Source: Dinoroseobacter sp049800835
Lineage (GTDB): Bacteria; Pseudomonadota; Alphaproteobacteria; Rhodobacterales; Rhodobacteraceae
Assembly (NCBI RefSeq): GCF_049800835.1
Contig: NZ_JBNAFU010000013.1
Span: 1 to 64,000 of the forward strand
DNA length: 64,000 nt
Direction: 5' to 3'
Below, in pieces: positions 29,361-38,181 of this stretch. Numbering within the stretch: position 1 is the stretch's first letter; every line of letters starts with the position of its first letter. Under the pieces are notes generated by a model, which was given only the letters and a program-made list of their open reading frames with translations, made no database searches and had not been told where the DNA came from. The position numbers and the translations under genes were made by a program.

Positions 29361-32300
29361 ATGCGCGCCCTGACTTTCAAGAATCCTAGGCTCGTCATTC
29401 TGGCGCTGTTGGTCATCATTTCCGCAGGCGCGTCGGCCTTTCTGGCGCTGGGTCGGCAGGAAGATCCGACCATCACGAACCTCAACGCGACGATCACGAC
29501 CCTCTATCCCGGCGCAGAACCATCACGCGTCGAGGCTTTGGTCACGCAACCTCTGGAAGAGGAAATGCGGGAGCGACCGGAGATCAGTGTAATCGCGTCT
29601 ACCTCGGCAAGTGGTGTGTCTGTCGTGCGGCTGGAGTTGGACGAAACGACCGACCCCGGGATCATCGAACAGATCTGGTCCGAAGCACGGGATGGCGTGT
29701 CCGATGTTGCACGCACTTTTCCCGATGGCGTCCGCCCACCAGAATTCGACAGCGACGGGATTGCGGCGGTTGGTGCCATCTTCGCGGTCAGCCCCACTGC
29801 GGGCACGGTCACACCCCCGGTTCTTGCACGTTATGCCGAAGAACTCGCAGAGCACCTGCGCAATGTGCCGGGCACTGCAAGCGTAGAAACCTTCGGGACA
29901 CCGGAGGAAGAAATTCGCGTGCAGCTGGATCCCACGCGCACGGCTGCGCTCGGTCTGACACCCGATGCGATTGCGGCGGCAATTCGAGCCGCCGATGCCA
30001 AAGTGCAGTCCGGGCGTTTGCTGAACGGCCAAACAGATATCCTACTCGACGTGTCCGGTGATATCGAAGCCCTGGAGCGCATGCGCAGAATCGTATTGGT
30101 GCGCGGGACCGAGGGCCAGATCACCCGGCTCGACGACATTGCCGATATTGCGCGCGTGCCGCGCATACCGGCCTCCAGCATCGCACTGATCGATGGCAAG
30201 GACGCAGTCCTTCTGGGGGTTGAGGCCGGAGATGGCCTGCAAATCGATGTGTGGATGGATCGGGTCAAGACGGCGGTCGCAGCATTCGAGCCATCCTTGC
30301 CCGCAGAATTGCATGTCGAGCAAATTTTCGACCAGTCAATCTACACTGCCGAACGTTTGGAACAAGTTGCGCTGAACATGGCGCTCGGCGTCGGGCTGGT
30401 GGTCGCGGTTCTGCTGATCACGCTCGGGTTCCGGGCCGCATTGATCGTTGCGACGGTCCTCCCGCTGGTCAGCCTTGCCACGCTCGCGTCAATGAATTTC
30501 ATCGGGCTCCCGCTGCATCAGATGAGTGTGACAGGGCTGATCGTGGCCCTGGGCCTGCTGGTTGATGCTGCGATCGTCATGAGCGACGAAATCCGCCAAA
30601 GGCTCGCCAAGGGCGCAACCCGCCTGGAAGCCGCCGAGAAGGCTGTCGGCCGGTTGGCAGCGCCGCTTTTGGCCTCCACCGTGACGACCGCACTCAGCTT
30701 TGTGCCGATGATCCTGCTGCCGGGACCTGCTGGGGACTTCGTAGGGTCCATCGCGATTGCGGTGGTGTTGATGCTGGTCTGGTCGCTTGTCATTGCCCTG
30801 ACGATTACACCCGCTCTGGCAGGCTGGTTCCTGCCCGACGGTGGGCGTGGGGCGGGCATTCGTTCTGGCTTGATGGGACGTCTGTTTCGAACGTCCTTGC
30901 GCTGGTCCACTGCAAATCCGGTTCGATCTATCGCACTCGCACTCGTGCTGCCGGTGATGGGCTTTGTGAGCTTTCCCACGCTGGTTGCGCAGTTTTTTCC
31001 CGCCGTTGACCGGAACCAGTTCCATATCGAGCTTGAGATGGCCCGTGGAACGGCCATCACCGAAACCCACCGACTGGTCGAAGACATCGACGCCGAACTG
31101 AGGGCGACCGCAGGCGTTACCCAAGTCGCATGGACGTTGGGCGAAAGTGCCCCGGCCTTCTACTACAACCTCGTCGGCTCGCGCAGTTCTGAACCCTCGT
31201 TTGCGCAGGCGTTGGTCACCACTGCGTCGCCGGAAACCACAGCGGCGCTGTTGGCCCCCCTTCAGGACGACCTGACCCGTGCCCACCCCGAAGCCCGGAT
31301 CCTGGTCCGCGGGCTGATCCAGGGGCCACCGGTTGACGCCCCCATCGAGTTGCGCGTTGTCGGACCCGACTTGCGTACGTTGCGCGAGCAAGGCGACGCC
31401 CTGAAAGGCATACTGCAAACGGTTCCCGAGATCACGACCGTACGGTCCAACCTCGAAGGCGGCGCGCCGAAACTTGAAATCAACATCGACGAGGCGGCCG
31501 CGCGGCTGGCGGGTCTGAGCCTCACCGATATCGCGCGCCAACTACAGGCAGGCCTGGACGGCGTCACCGGCGCGACCTTGATCGAAGCCTCCGAGCAGCT
31601 ACCCATTCGGGTCGAGCTTGGCGGCGGAGTGCGGGGCGATGCAGAGCGCATATCGCAGCTTCTCATCGTGCCACCACCGGGGTCTGGAGCTGCAAACAGC
31701 CAGACCCTGCCCGCACTCCCCCTATCCGCGTTGGCCGATATCGCGCTTGTGCCCTCCGATAGCCCGATTGCCCGGCGTGACGGGGCCCGCGTGAACACCG
31801 TCCAGGCTTTCCTCGTCGCGGGCGTTTTGCCTGAGGCGGCTTTGGGTGCCGCACAAGACGCGATTGCCGCTGCGGGGTTCACCTTGCCAGACGGCTATGC
31901 GCTGGAAGTCGGCGGAGATTCAGATGCCCGCAACGATACCATCAACAACCTGATGACCCCCCTTGGCCTGATCGTCACCCTGTCGCTCGCCACGGTTGTC
32001 ATGACCTTTGGTTCGTTCCGGCTGGCCGCCGTCACCTTCGTCGTGGCAATCCTGTCGGCGGGGTTGAGCGTGCTGTCGCTTGCGGTCTTCCAATACCCGT
32101 TCGGGATCACGGCCGTGATCGGCGTGATCGGATCTATTGGTGTGTCGATCAACGCGGCGATCATCATCCTGACGGCATTACAACAATCTCCACAGGCGGC
32201 AGCTGGGGACAGCGAGGCCATGGCCGACGTGGTGATGGACGGATCGCGGCACATCGTGTCGACAACTCTCACGACCTTTGGGGGCTTCCTGCCGCTGATC

Positions 32301-32489
32301 CTCGATGGGGGCGGTTTCTGGCCACCGTTCGCAATGGCCATCGCCGGAGGAGTTCTGTTGTCCGCCGTTGTCAGTTTCTACTTCACCCCCGCGATGTTCG
32401 CGTTGGTCCGTCCCCAGCAGAAAGACGTGGCGTCCCCCCGGTACGCAGCGCCGCAGACGCCCCCTGATCTCAAGATCGCGGCCGAATAG
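29361..32489 (+). CDS. RND family efflux transporter permease
   Basis: A 1042-residue inner-membrane pump with 12 transmembrane helices and two large periplasmic loops. Helix 4 reads GLLVDAAIVMSDE: D402 is present but the neighbouring proton-relay aspartate of AcrB (DD) is alanine, as in many non-AcrB RND proteins. Helix 1 follows the short start MRALTFKNPRLVILALL. It exports an unknown hydrophobic compound. ATG 29361 is chosen over 29331, which would overlap the adaptor. Confidence 0.9.
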   Translation: MRALTFKNPRLVILALLVIISAGASAFLALGRQEDPTITNLNATITTLYPGAEPSRVEALVTQPLEEEMRERPEISVIASTSASGVSVVRLELDETTDPGIIEQIWSEARDGVSDVARTFPDGVRPPEFDSDGIAAVGAIFAVSPTAGTVTPPVLARYAEELAEHLRNVPGTASVETFGTPEEEIRVQLDPTRTAALGLTPDAIAAAIRAADAKVQSGRLLNGQTDILLDVSGDIEALERMRRIVLVRGTEGQITRLDDIADIARVPRIPASSIALIDGKDAVLLGVEAGDGLQIDVWMDRVKTAVAAFEPSLPAELHVEQIFDQSIYTAERLEQVALNMALGVGLVVAVLLITLGFRAALIVATVLPLVSLATLASMNFIGLPLHQMSVTGLIVALGLLVDAAIVMSDEIRQRLAKGATRLEAAEKAVGRLAAPLLASTVTTALSFVPMILLPGPAGDFVGSIAIAVVLMLVWSLVIALTITPALAGWFLPDGGRGAGIRSGLMGRLFRTSLRWSTANPVRSIALALVLPVMGFVSFPTLVAQFFPAVDRNQFHIELEMARGTAITETHRLVEDIDAELRATAGVTQVAWTLGESAPAFYYNLVGSRSSEPSFAQALVTTASPETTAALLAPLQDDLTRAHPEARILVRGLIQGPPVDAPIELRVVGPDLRTLREQGDALKGILQTVPEITTVRSNLEGGAPKLEINIDEAAARLAGLSLTDIARQLQAGLDGVTGATLIEASEQLPIRVELGGGVRGDAERISQLLIVPPPGSGAANSQTLPALPLSALADIALVPSDSPIARRDGARVNTVQAFLVAGVLPEAALGAAQDAIAAAGFTLPDGYALEVGGDSDARNDTINNLMTPLGLIVTLSLATVVMTFGSFRLAAVTFVVAILSAGLSVLSLAVFQYPFGITAVIGVIGSIGVSINAAIIILTALQQSPQAAAGDSEAMADVVMDGSRHIVSTTLTTFGGFLPLILDGGGFWPPFAMAIAGGVLLSAVVSFYFTPAMFALVRPQQKDVASPRYAAPQTPPDLKIAAE

Positions 32490-32492
32490 GCA

Positions 32493-33479
32493 TCAGACCT
32501 TAAGGACGATTTTTCCGATATGGGCCGAGCTTTCCATGCGGGCGTGGGCAGCGGCAGCCTCCTCCAGAGCGAACTCGCTATCCATCACAACGCCGATCCT
32601 GCCCGCCTCGATCAGTGGCCACACGTGGTCGCGCAGGTCTTGCGCGATACGGGCTTTGGCGAGGTCCGATTGCGGGCGCAGCGTGGAGCCTGTGATGGTC
32701 AGCCGGCGCATCATCAACTGCGCAAAATTCAGGGCCACCTTGGGGCCTTGCAAGAACGCGATCTGAACAAGCCGACCGTCATCGGCGAGGGCCTTCACAT
32801 TTCGCGGCAGGTAATCGCCACCAACCATGTCGAGGATCAGGTCGGCTCCACCTTCGGCACGCAGGAGCTCCACGAAGTCCTCCTCTCGGTAGTTGATCGC
32901 TCGTTCCGCCCCCAGCTGCTCACAGGCCGCGCATTTCTCCGCTGACCCGGCGGTTGCAAAGACCCGTGCGCCGAGCGCTGCTGCGAGCTGGATCGCGACT
33001 GTCCCGATGCCGGACGATCCGCCATGGACCAGAAACTGCTCTCCACCGGTTAGCCCGCCGCGCGTAACAACGTTGGACCAGACAGTGAAATGGTTCTCCG
33101 GCAGACAAGCCGCTTGGTCGAGCGACAGGTTTGCCGGAACGCCAAGTGCATGATCCGCATGGCAAACCACATATTCCGCGTAGCCGCCGCCGGGTGTGAG
33201 CGCGCAGACCTGATCTTCGACTCGCCAGCGGGACACATTCTGGCCGACACCGACAACTTCACCCGAGACTTCCAATCCCGGAAGGTCGCTGGCGCCGGGC
33301 GGTGGCGCGTAGTTACCTGCGCGTTGCAGGGCATCGGGCCGGTTGACCCCGGCGTAGGCCACCTTGATCAGGATCTGGTCCGCATCCGGCACGGGCAGCG
33401 GGCGGGTGCACGAGCGCAGGACTTCGGGTCCGCCGGGTTCCGAAATCTCGACAGCGCGCATGGTCTGAGGCAGGGGCAT
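32493..33479 (-). CDS. NAD(P)H quinone oxidoreductase, PIG3-like zinc-independent MDR
   Basis: A 328-residue medium-chain dehydrogenase/reductase of the quinone oxidoreductase group. The N-terminal GroES-like domain (GVNRPDALQRAGNYAPPPGASDLPGLEVSGEV) lacks the zinc cysteines. The Rossmann motif is GGSSGIGTVAIQLA. It is NADPH-dependent and cytoplasmic. The start at 33479 has AGGAAGA upstream; ATG 33461 is an alternative. It lies 9 bp downstream of COQ9 and is probably cotranscribed. Confidence 0.88.
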   Translation of the reverse strand: MPLPQTMRAVEISEPGGPEVLRSCTRPLPVPDADQILIKVAYAGVNRPDALQRAGNYAPPPGASDLPGLEVSGEVVGVGQNVSRWRVEDQVCALTPGGGYAEYVVCHADHALGVPANLSLDQAACLPENHFTVWSNVVTRGGLTGGEQFLVHGGSSGIGTVAIQLAAALGARVFATAGSAEKCAACEQLGAERAINYREEDFVELLRAEGGADLILDMVGGDYLPRNVKALADDGRLVQIAFLQGPKVALNFAQLMMRRLTITGSTLRPQSDLAKARIAQDLRDHVWPLIEAGRIGVVMDSEFALEEAAAAHARMESSAHIGKIVLKV

Positions 33480-33488
33480 CGGGTCTTC

Positions 33489-34190
33489 CTATTTCGGCGT
33501 GTAGGAGCCGGGAAGGTCCGTACGCGAGAGTTTGGAGGGGGCTTTGATCTGGCTCAGCACCCAGTTCGGTCCGGCGAACAGGCCCTTGAGCACCGGGTTC
33601 TTGTTCACCGATGCCTTGAGGTCTTCGATTTTCATCACGTCGTCAATGCGCCGGTCCAAAAAATCCCACGTCGCCTGATGCCCGTCCGAGCTGTCGCCCA
33701 GCCAGTAAAGAACGGTCGAGGAATAGACGCCGGACAGCGTCGCGCGCTTGGTGTACCAGTTCACATCCGTCGATGTGTCGCCAAGGGTCGACCAGATGTG
33801 GTCTGCGGTTTCCCAGACCAGCTTCGCGCCCTCGGCGGCGTGCATGGGCAGCGCAAAAAGTGTCGCACCACGGCGCACAGCCTCTTTATCGTCAATACTT
33901 TCAAGGCGGTAGCGTACTGCCGTTGCAACCCGGTCACGGAACCGCATCGCCCCCAGATCAGCCGCGCGGAGCTTGGCGACCATGGCCTGATCGCCGCGCC
34001 GGTGAAACGCGACGGCCAGATCCAAAGCGCCGCGCGGGAAAAGACCGCGCGCAACCGACCGGTCGATCCCGGCATCGGTGCAGGCCGCCGCGAACGCGGT
34101 TTCGGACCAGCCATCGAACGCCACGTGGATCAGGGCCGCATCCAGAAGGGCTTCTTTCAGGTCTGCGGGGGGCTGTTGCGCGTCAGTCAT
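33489..34190 (-). CDS. COQ9 family ubiquinone biosynthesis protein
   Basis: A 233-residue protein of the COQ9 family, a TetR-fold lipid-binding accessory factor that presents quinone precursors for hydroxylation. Family features are a TetR-like N-terminus (FDGWSETAFAAACTDAG), RFRDRVATAVRYRLE and WDFLDRRIDDVMKIEDLK. It is divergent from rpsU. Its pairing with a quinone oxidoreductase fits quinone metabolism. Confidence 0.88.
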   Translation of the reverse strand: MTDAQQPPADLKEALLDAALIHVAFDGWSETAFAAACTDAGIDRSVARGLFPRGALDLAVAFHRRGDQAMVAKLRAADLGAMRFRDRVATAVRYRLESIDDKEAVRRGATLFALPMHAAEGAKLVWETADHIWSTLGDTSTDVNWYTKRATLSGVYSSTVLYWLGDSSDGHQATWDFLDRRIDDVMKIEDLKASVNKNPVLKGLFAGPNWVLSQIKAPSKLSRTDLPGSYTPK

Positions 34191-34230
34191 CCAGAATTCT
34201 CCGTTTTCACAAGGCCGTAGGTTCCGGCAC

Positions 34231-34259
34231 TGGACAAGGTAGAGGGCCGCTGCTATACG
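34231..34259 (+). promoter_or_regulatory. Promoter of rpsU
   Basis: TGGACA (34231-34236), a 17-bp spacer and TATACG (34254-34259), with a predicted leader of about 45 nt before the rpsU ATG. It is a good match to the housekeeping consensus. Confidence 0.6.
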
Positions 34260-34311
34260 GCCACCTCCTGCTTTTCAGGCAACTTTAACTTAGGAAGGTG
34301 GTGACAACCAC

Positions 34312-34518
34312 ATGCAGGTCAGCGTTCGCGACAACAATGTCGATCAAGCACTGCGCGCTTTGAAGAAGAAGCTGCAGCGCGAGGGTGTGTTTCGGGAAAT
34401 GAAGCTCAAGCAACATTACGAAAAACCCTCGGAGAAGAAAGCACGCGAGAAGGCCGAGGCCATCCGCCGTGCCCGCAAGCTTGCCCGTAAAAAGGCACAG
34501 CGCGAAGGTATGCTCTGA
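34312..34518 (+). CDS. rpsU: 30S ribosomal protein S21
   Basis: A 68-residue basic protein (MQVSVRDNNVDQALRALKK), typical bS21 of Alphaproteobacteria, which binds the small subunit near the anti-SD region. An AAGGTGG site precedes the ATG, a promoter lies at 34231 and a terminator at 34568. It is monocistronic. Confidence 0.96.
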   Translation: MQVSVRDNNVDQALRALKKKLQREGVFREMKLKQHYEKPSEKKAREKAEAIRRARKLARKKAQREGML

Positions 34519-34567
34519 GGTCCGTGACACGACGCTGAAGGGCGGCTTTGGCGGCCCTTTCGAATAG

Positions 34568-34600
34568 AACCCCCGTGGCCGACGCCCGGGGGTTTTTCTT
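34568..34600 (+). terminator. Rho-independent terminator of rpsU
   Basis: A perfect 8-bp stem AACCCCCG / CGGGGGTT followed by TTTTC. A weaker hairpin (AAGGGC / GCCCTT) lies just upstream at 34538-34559. Confidence 0.85.
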
Positions 34601-34621
34601 TACCTTTCGGAAAGACGCGGC

Positions 34622-34674
34622 GCGTTTTGTACGTTTTGCAGCATGCGAAAACGGGCCGTTTTACATTTTGTAGC
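34622..34674 (-). repeat. 53-bp dispersed intergenic repeat, copy B
   Basis: The minus strand reads GCTACAAAATGTAAAACGG at the start and ACGTACAAAAC near the end. It matches copy A at 17898-17950 without gaps. It lies between the rpsU terminator and the stop of the first Hint gene. Confidence 0.6.
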
Positions 34675-34682
34675 AAAATTTT

Positions 34683-35762
34683 TCAGGGGCTGCGCAGCGC
34701 CTCCACCAGCACGCGGGCCTCGGGACGGCGCAGAACCTTGGCGGCCGTTGGGCCGTAGCTGTCGAGACCGGTTGACTCAAGTTCGGGAAAGAGGGTCAGA
34801 ACCTCCTCCCGCGCTTCGGCATGGAAAGCGCCAAGCGCGATATCCCCGGGATGGAGGCTTTCGCTAGGCGCGCCTTCGGCCAGAACGATGCGGTGGGCGT
34901 CAAACAGGAGGTGGCAATACACAACCGGTCCATCCGGGCGGCAGGTCTCCACACCGTCGAGCGGCAAGAGGAACTTTGCCGGGACCAGAACCTCCGTCAC
35001 ACCGCAGAGCAGTTCGCACAGCGCGCCCGACAGCGCGAGGCGATGGTTCGGCGACACCCAAAGATCGCGCCGCGGCAAGTCGTGGCCAAGCGCGCCTTTG
35101 GAGATGCGGATCGGCCAGAGTCCGTGATCGGCCAGAAATGCCGGCAGCACTGCACGCGAACCGGCCCAGGCAACTCTGGCCACGGCCCCATCCGCACATG
35201 ACACCAGCGCGCCGGGCCGCAGTGCCTCGACGGGTACGTCTCCGTCGGGTGTCTGGATCAGGGTTCCGGCAACGAAACAGGGAACGTCCGTCAGAACGCT
35301 CGGGTCCCGCGTGTCGGGGGCGTTGGCTGGGGTGACGTTGAACTGGGACGCGTTGTAGATCACGCCCTCTGCCAGTGGCTGAGACGGGATGTACCCGACG
35401 AAAGCGCCTTCGATCTCGACCCGGTAGACCGTGATTGTCGGCTGTCCGGACGCTGTCAGGGTCCAGCCCTGCTCCAGATAGATCCGGCCGCTGTTGATCG
35501 GCGTCCCGTCAAGCTCGGTGACGACCCCGGTTTGCGTCAGGTCGTCACCATCTTCGTTGTCGAAGCGATCGCCGTCGAAAAGAAACCCCAGATCGTCACG
35601 CGGGGGCGTTCCGCCATTGCCGAGGGTCTGGCCCCCGGCAGCGTCATCAACCGTGATGTTGACCCGGTCAGTGCTCGGGTCATAACCGGTCGAGACCCGG
35701 AAGGTCCCGCCACTGTTGGTGAGCGCGCTCGGAGCGTAGCCAATATAGGAGTAGATCGCCAC
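34683..35762 (-). CDS. Hint-domain protein 1
   Basis: A 359-residue protein. Residues 1-160 form a beta-rich domain of Asp/Gly-rich character (FDGDRFDNEDGDDL). A Hint domain begins at C162 in PCFVAGTLIQTPDG and includes SPNHRLAL. Hint domains of this group are related to inteins and hedgehog autoprocessing domains, but the splicing C-terminal HN is not evident, so catalysis is uncertain. There is no signal peptide. It shares the Hint part with two proteins at 48963 and 50105 but has a different N-terminus. Confidence 0.78.
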   Translation of the reverse strand: MAIYSYIGYAPSALTNSGGTFRVSTGYDPSTDRVNITVDDAAGGQTLGNGGTPPRDDLGFLFDGDRFDNEDGDDLTQTGVVTELDGTPINSGRIYLEQGWTLTASGQPTITVYRVEIEGAFVGYIPSQPLAEGVIYNASQFNVTPANAPDTRDPSVLTDVPCFVAGTLIQTPDGDVPVEALRPGALVSCADGAVARVAWAGSRAVLPAFLADHGLWPIRISKGALGHDLPRRDLWVSPNHRLALSGALCELLCGVTEVLVPAKFLLPLDGVETCRPDGPVVYCHLLFDAHRIVLAEGAPSESLHPGDIALGAFHAEAREEVLTLFPELESTGLDSYGPTAAKVLRRPEARVLVEALRSP

Positions 35763-35838
35763 GATCCGGCCTCACGGTGTTGCGGTACCATCTGAGCCTC
35801 ATGTATCGCGCGCATGGTCGCTGCATACAGCTTAGGCT

Positions 35839-35867
35839 CCGTTCAACAGGCAAATGAACGGTTTTTT
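35839..35867 (+). terminator. Inverted repeat with T-run, oriented against the flanking genes
   Basis: A perfect 7-bp stem CCGTTCA / TGAACGG with a 9-nt loop, followed on the plus strand by TTTTTT. Both neighbouring genes read on the minus strand, so it would stop an antisense transcript or act as an operator before Hint gene 1. Confidence 0.55.
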
Positions 35868-35899
35868 AGGCAAAATGCAATCACAACGGGAGCGATTGC

Positions 35900-36499
35900 T
35901 TAATAGAGCAAGGGATCGTACTTCCACGCGTCGGCATCCGGCGTGACGGCGTCGAGATCCCAGTCCTCTGCGATCAGGGCCTGTGCGGAGGGCTCGCCGA
36001 GGTCGGCGGCCTTGCGAATGACCTGTCGACCGAGTTCGACATCGCGGGGCACACCGCGCCCGCGCAACAGGTCCAGCCCGTAATTGAACATCGCCACTTC
36101 GGACCCAAGTTCAGCAGCGCGACGGTCCCATTCCGCGGCGGCTTCGGGGTCTTCCGGCCCGGCGAGGCCGTTATCCTCCATCCAGCTGAGCCAGGTCATG
36201 CCCTGAACATTTCCACGATTTGCGCTGTCGGTGAAAATCTCGCGCGCTTCCTCGTGCATGCCGGCCTTGGCCGCGCCATACCCCAGCGCACTGTCCATCG
36301 GGGTGGGTGTGCCGATCTTCAACCGAGCCAATGCGCCCTTGAGCGACAGTTCCTCGGGATTATGCGTGCCGTGATCCTCCATCACCATTTCATGCGGCCC
36401 GGGGCTGTCGGCGAGCGCGGCGGAGCCGAGAAACGCGAGCGCGAGCGCGAGCGCATTGGGAACAAGGGTGCATGGACGGGCGGATTTGAATGGGCGCAT
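35900..36499 (-). CDS. Exported Sel1-like repeat protein
   Basis: A 199-residue protein with a signal peptide (residues 1-30, ending LGSAALA-DSPG). Sel1/TPR-like helical repeats span about residues 65-175 (ALGYGAAKAGMHEEAREIFTDSA, AMFNYGLDLLRGRGVPRDVE). It is probably a periplasmic protein-interaction scaffold. A strong AGGAGGA site precedes the ATG. The membrane-bound regulator at 36598 lies 98 bp upstream on the same strand, and a triple direct repeat lies between them. Confidence 0.75.
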   Translation of the reverse strand: MRPFKSARPCTLVPNALALALAFLGSAALADSPGPHEMVMEDHGTHNPEELSLKGALARLKIGTPTPMDSALGYGAAKAGMHEEAREIFTDSANRGNVQGMTWLSWMEDNGLAGPEDPEAAAEWDRRAAELGSEVAMFNYGLDLLRGRGVPRDVELGRQVIRKAADLGEPSAQALIAEDWDLDAVTPDADAWKYDPLLY

Positions 36500-36564
36500 G
36501 GGGTCCTCCTGGGTTTTGACAGTCCCATCAGGTCACACAAGGTCGCGAAAGATGTCAGATGCCC

Positions 36565-36591
36565 GCAAGCGCCTTGCAAGATTTTTGCAAG
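36565..36591 (-). promoter_or_regulatory. Three GCAAG direct repeats at 11-bp spacing
   Basis: GCAAG occurs on the plus strand at 36565, 36576 and 36587, exactly 11 bp apart (CTTGC on the minus strand). Tandem half-sites with one helical turn spacing are the usual target of OmpR/PhoB winged-helix proteins. The array lies between such a regulator gene and the Sel1 gene. Confidence 0.55.
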
Positions 36592-36597
36592 AAACAC

Positions 36598-37479
36598 TCA
36601 GGCAGGCGCGCGATAGCCCTGCCCGTGCACGGTTTCAATCACCGCGGGCGCGGCGCGGTCGGGGTCGAGCTTGCGACGCAGCGTGGCGATATGCTGATCC
36701 AGCGCGCGGGAGTTCGGCATGAAGTCCCGCCCCCAGCCCGCATCATAGAGCGCGTCCTTGGAGATGACCTGCCCACGGTGGTGCGCAAGATGCCTGAGCA
36801 GCTTCACATCCCGCGCGGTCAGGGCAATCTCGCGCCCGTTGCGAAACGCGCTGAGACGGCCGGGCGAGACAAGCACATCCGCCAGCTTGAAGGCATCCGG
36901 ATCGACTGGCACACTGGGTGCAGCGGCCTTGGCGGGTCGGCGCAGGTACCACAGCCCTGCCGCCAACCCCATGGCAAGCAAGATCCAAACAGTACGGGGC
37001 ATGGCCGGATGCGTCGGATCCGAGACGAGCGCGCTGCGCACGGCATCCGCGTCCGCGAGACCAAGCGGAGCCGCGAGGGCCGAAGCGTCGGCAACAAGGC
37101 AGACGCGATCGCCGGCCTGACAGTAGAACAGCCGGGTCTGGTCAAGCGCGGAGGCGACCCAAACCCCCGCTCCGGCCTTGACCATGATCGCATGCAAGGC
37201 GGGCAGATTGTCGAGTACCGCCTGATCCGACACATGCCCGATGCCGTCTTGCGGAGGATAACGCACCGTTCCGTCCTCTGCCCAGATCGCGCCGGACAGA
37301 ATGGCCGGGTCCCCCCCGAGTCGCAGGCGCACGAGGCCTTCGGTTTCCGGCGTGACCGAGACCAGCGCCTGCGTCATCGGCGCGATGAGGGCCTGCGCGG
37401 CATCGACCGGGTTGGCGCGGGGGGCACCGGGAAGGCACAGCAGGCCCAACAGCCCGAAGGAGAAGAAGAGTCGCGACAT
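36598..37479 (-). CDS. Membrane-bound winged-helix regulator with periplasmic sensor domain
   Basis: A 293-residue one-component regulator. A signal sequence (residues 1-23) or signal anchor is followed by a periplasmic domain (24-162), one transmembrane helix (163-180) and an OmpR/PhoB-type winged helix (about 198-293: ALTARDVKLLRHLAHHRGQVIS, RALDQHIATLRRKLD, VHGQGYR). This order is opposite to ToxR/CadC, whose DNA-binding domain is N-terminal. C120 and C127 in the sensor domain could form a disulfide. There is no receiver domain and no adjacent kinase. ATG 37479 is preferred over GTG 37485. Confidence 0.78.
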   Translation of the reverse strand: MSRLFFSFGLLGLLCLPGAPRANPVDAAQALIAPMTQALVSVTPETEGLVRLRLGGDPAILSGAIWAEDGTVRYPPQDGIGHVSDQAVLDNLPALHAIMVKAGAGVWVASALDQTRLFYCQAGDRVCLVADASALAAPLGLADADAVRSALVSDPTHPAMPRTVWILLAMGLAAGLWYLRRPAKAAAPSVPVDPDAFKLADVLVSPGRLSAFRNGREIALTARDVKLLRHLAHHRGQVISKDALYDAGWGRDFMPNSRALDQHIATLRRKLDPDRAAPAVIETVHGQGYRAPA

Positions 37480-37596
37480 GGGCACAGTCTAGGCGCGTGG
37501 CACCTGTTGGAAAATCCGCCATTCGTCCGAGATGAGTCTTGCCGGTTTGCGGATGGCTGGTACCTTGCGGGCAGTTTTTTTCGAGAGGGTGGCACG

Positions 37597-38181
37597 ATGT
37601 CGAAATATCTGAACCTTGCGGGACTGGTGGTGCTGGCATGGGCCGCACCGGCCCTTGCGCATGAGGGAACCGGGCTGGCCGGTGGGTTCCTGTCGGGGCT
37701 GAAGCACCCGGTTCTGGGCCCGGACCACGTGGTCGCAATGGTGGCAGTCGGGTTGTGGGGGGCGATTCTGGGCAGCCCCGCGATCTGGGTGTTGCCGTTG
37801 GTGTTCCCGCTGGTCATGGCCTTTGGCGGCGCGCTTGGCGTTTTGGGCATCCCCATTCCGGCGGTCGAATTCGGTATTGCCGCATCCGGTCTTGTGCTGG
37901 GCCTGATGGTGGCCTTGTGGGTGCGCGCACCGCTCTGGGTGGCTGCCGTGCTGGTGGGGGTCTTCGCGATTTTCCACGGGCACGCGCATGGGACGGAGTT
38001 GCCGAACGCCGCCAACCCGTTTGCCTATGCGATCGGCTTCGTCATCGCCACAGGCGCGCTGCACATGGTCGGGATCGCGCTTGGGGCGCTGACCAAACTG
38101 CCCAAGGGCAATCTGGCCATTCGCGGGGCGGGCGGACTGATCGCGCTGGCAGGGGCAGCGTTCCTGACCGGGATGGCATGA
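37597..38181 (+). CDS. HupE/UreJ family metal transporter
   Basis: A 194-residue membrane protein with a signal peptide (AAPALAHEG) and about six transmembrane helices. The family motif HPxxGxDH is present (KHPVLGPDHVVAMVAVGLWG), and a second His-rich stretch FHGHAHG lies near residue 128. HupE/UreJ proteins move nickel or cobalt; no urease or hydrogenase gene is nearby, so the metal is uncertain. GAGAGGG precedes the ATG. The next gene overlaps its stop codon. Confidence 0.85.
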   Translation: MSKYLNLAGLVVLAWAAPALAHEGTGLAGGFLSGLKHPVLGPDHVVAMVAVGLWGAILGSPAIWVLPLVFPLVMAFGGALGVLGIPIPAVEFGIAASGLVLGLMVALWVRAPLWVAAVLVGVFAIFHGHAHGTELPNAANPFAYAIGFVIATGALHMVGIALGALTKLPKGNLAIRGAGGLIALAGAAFLTGMA

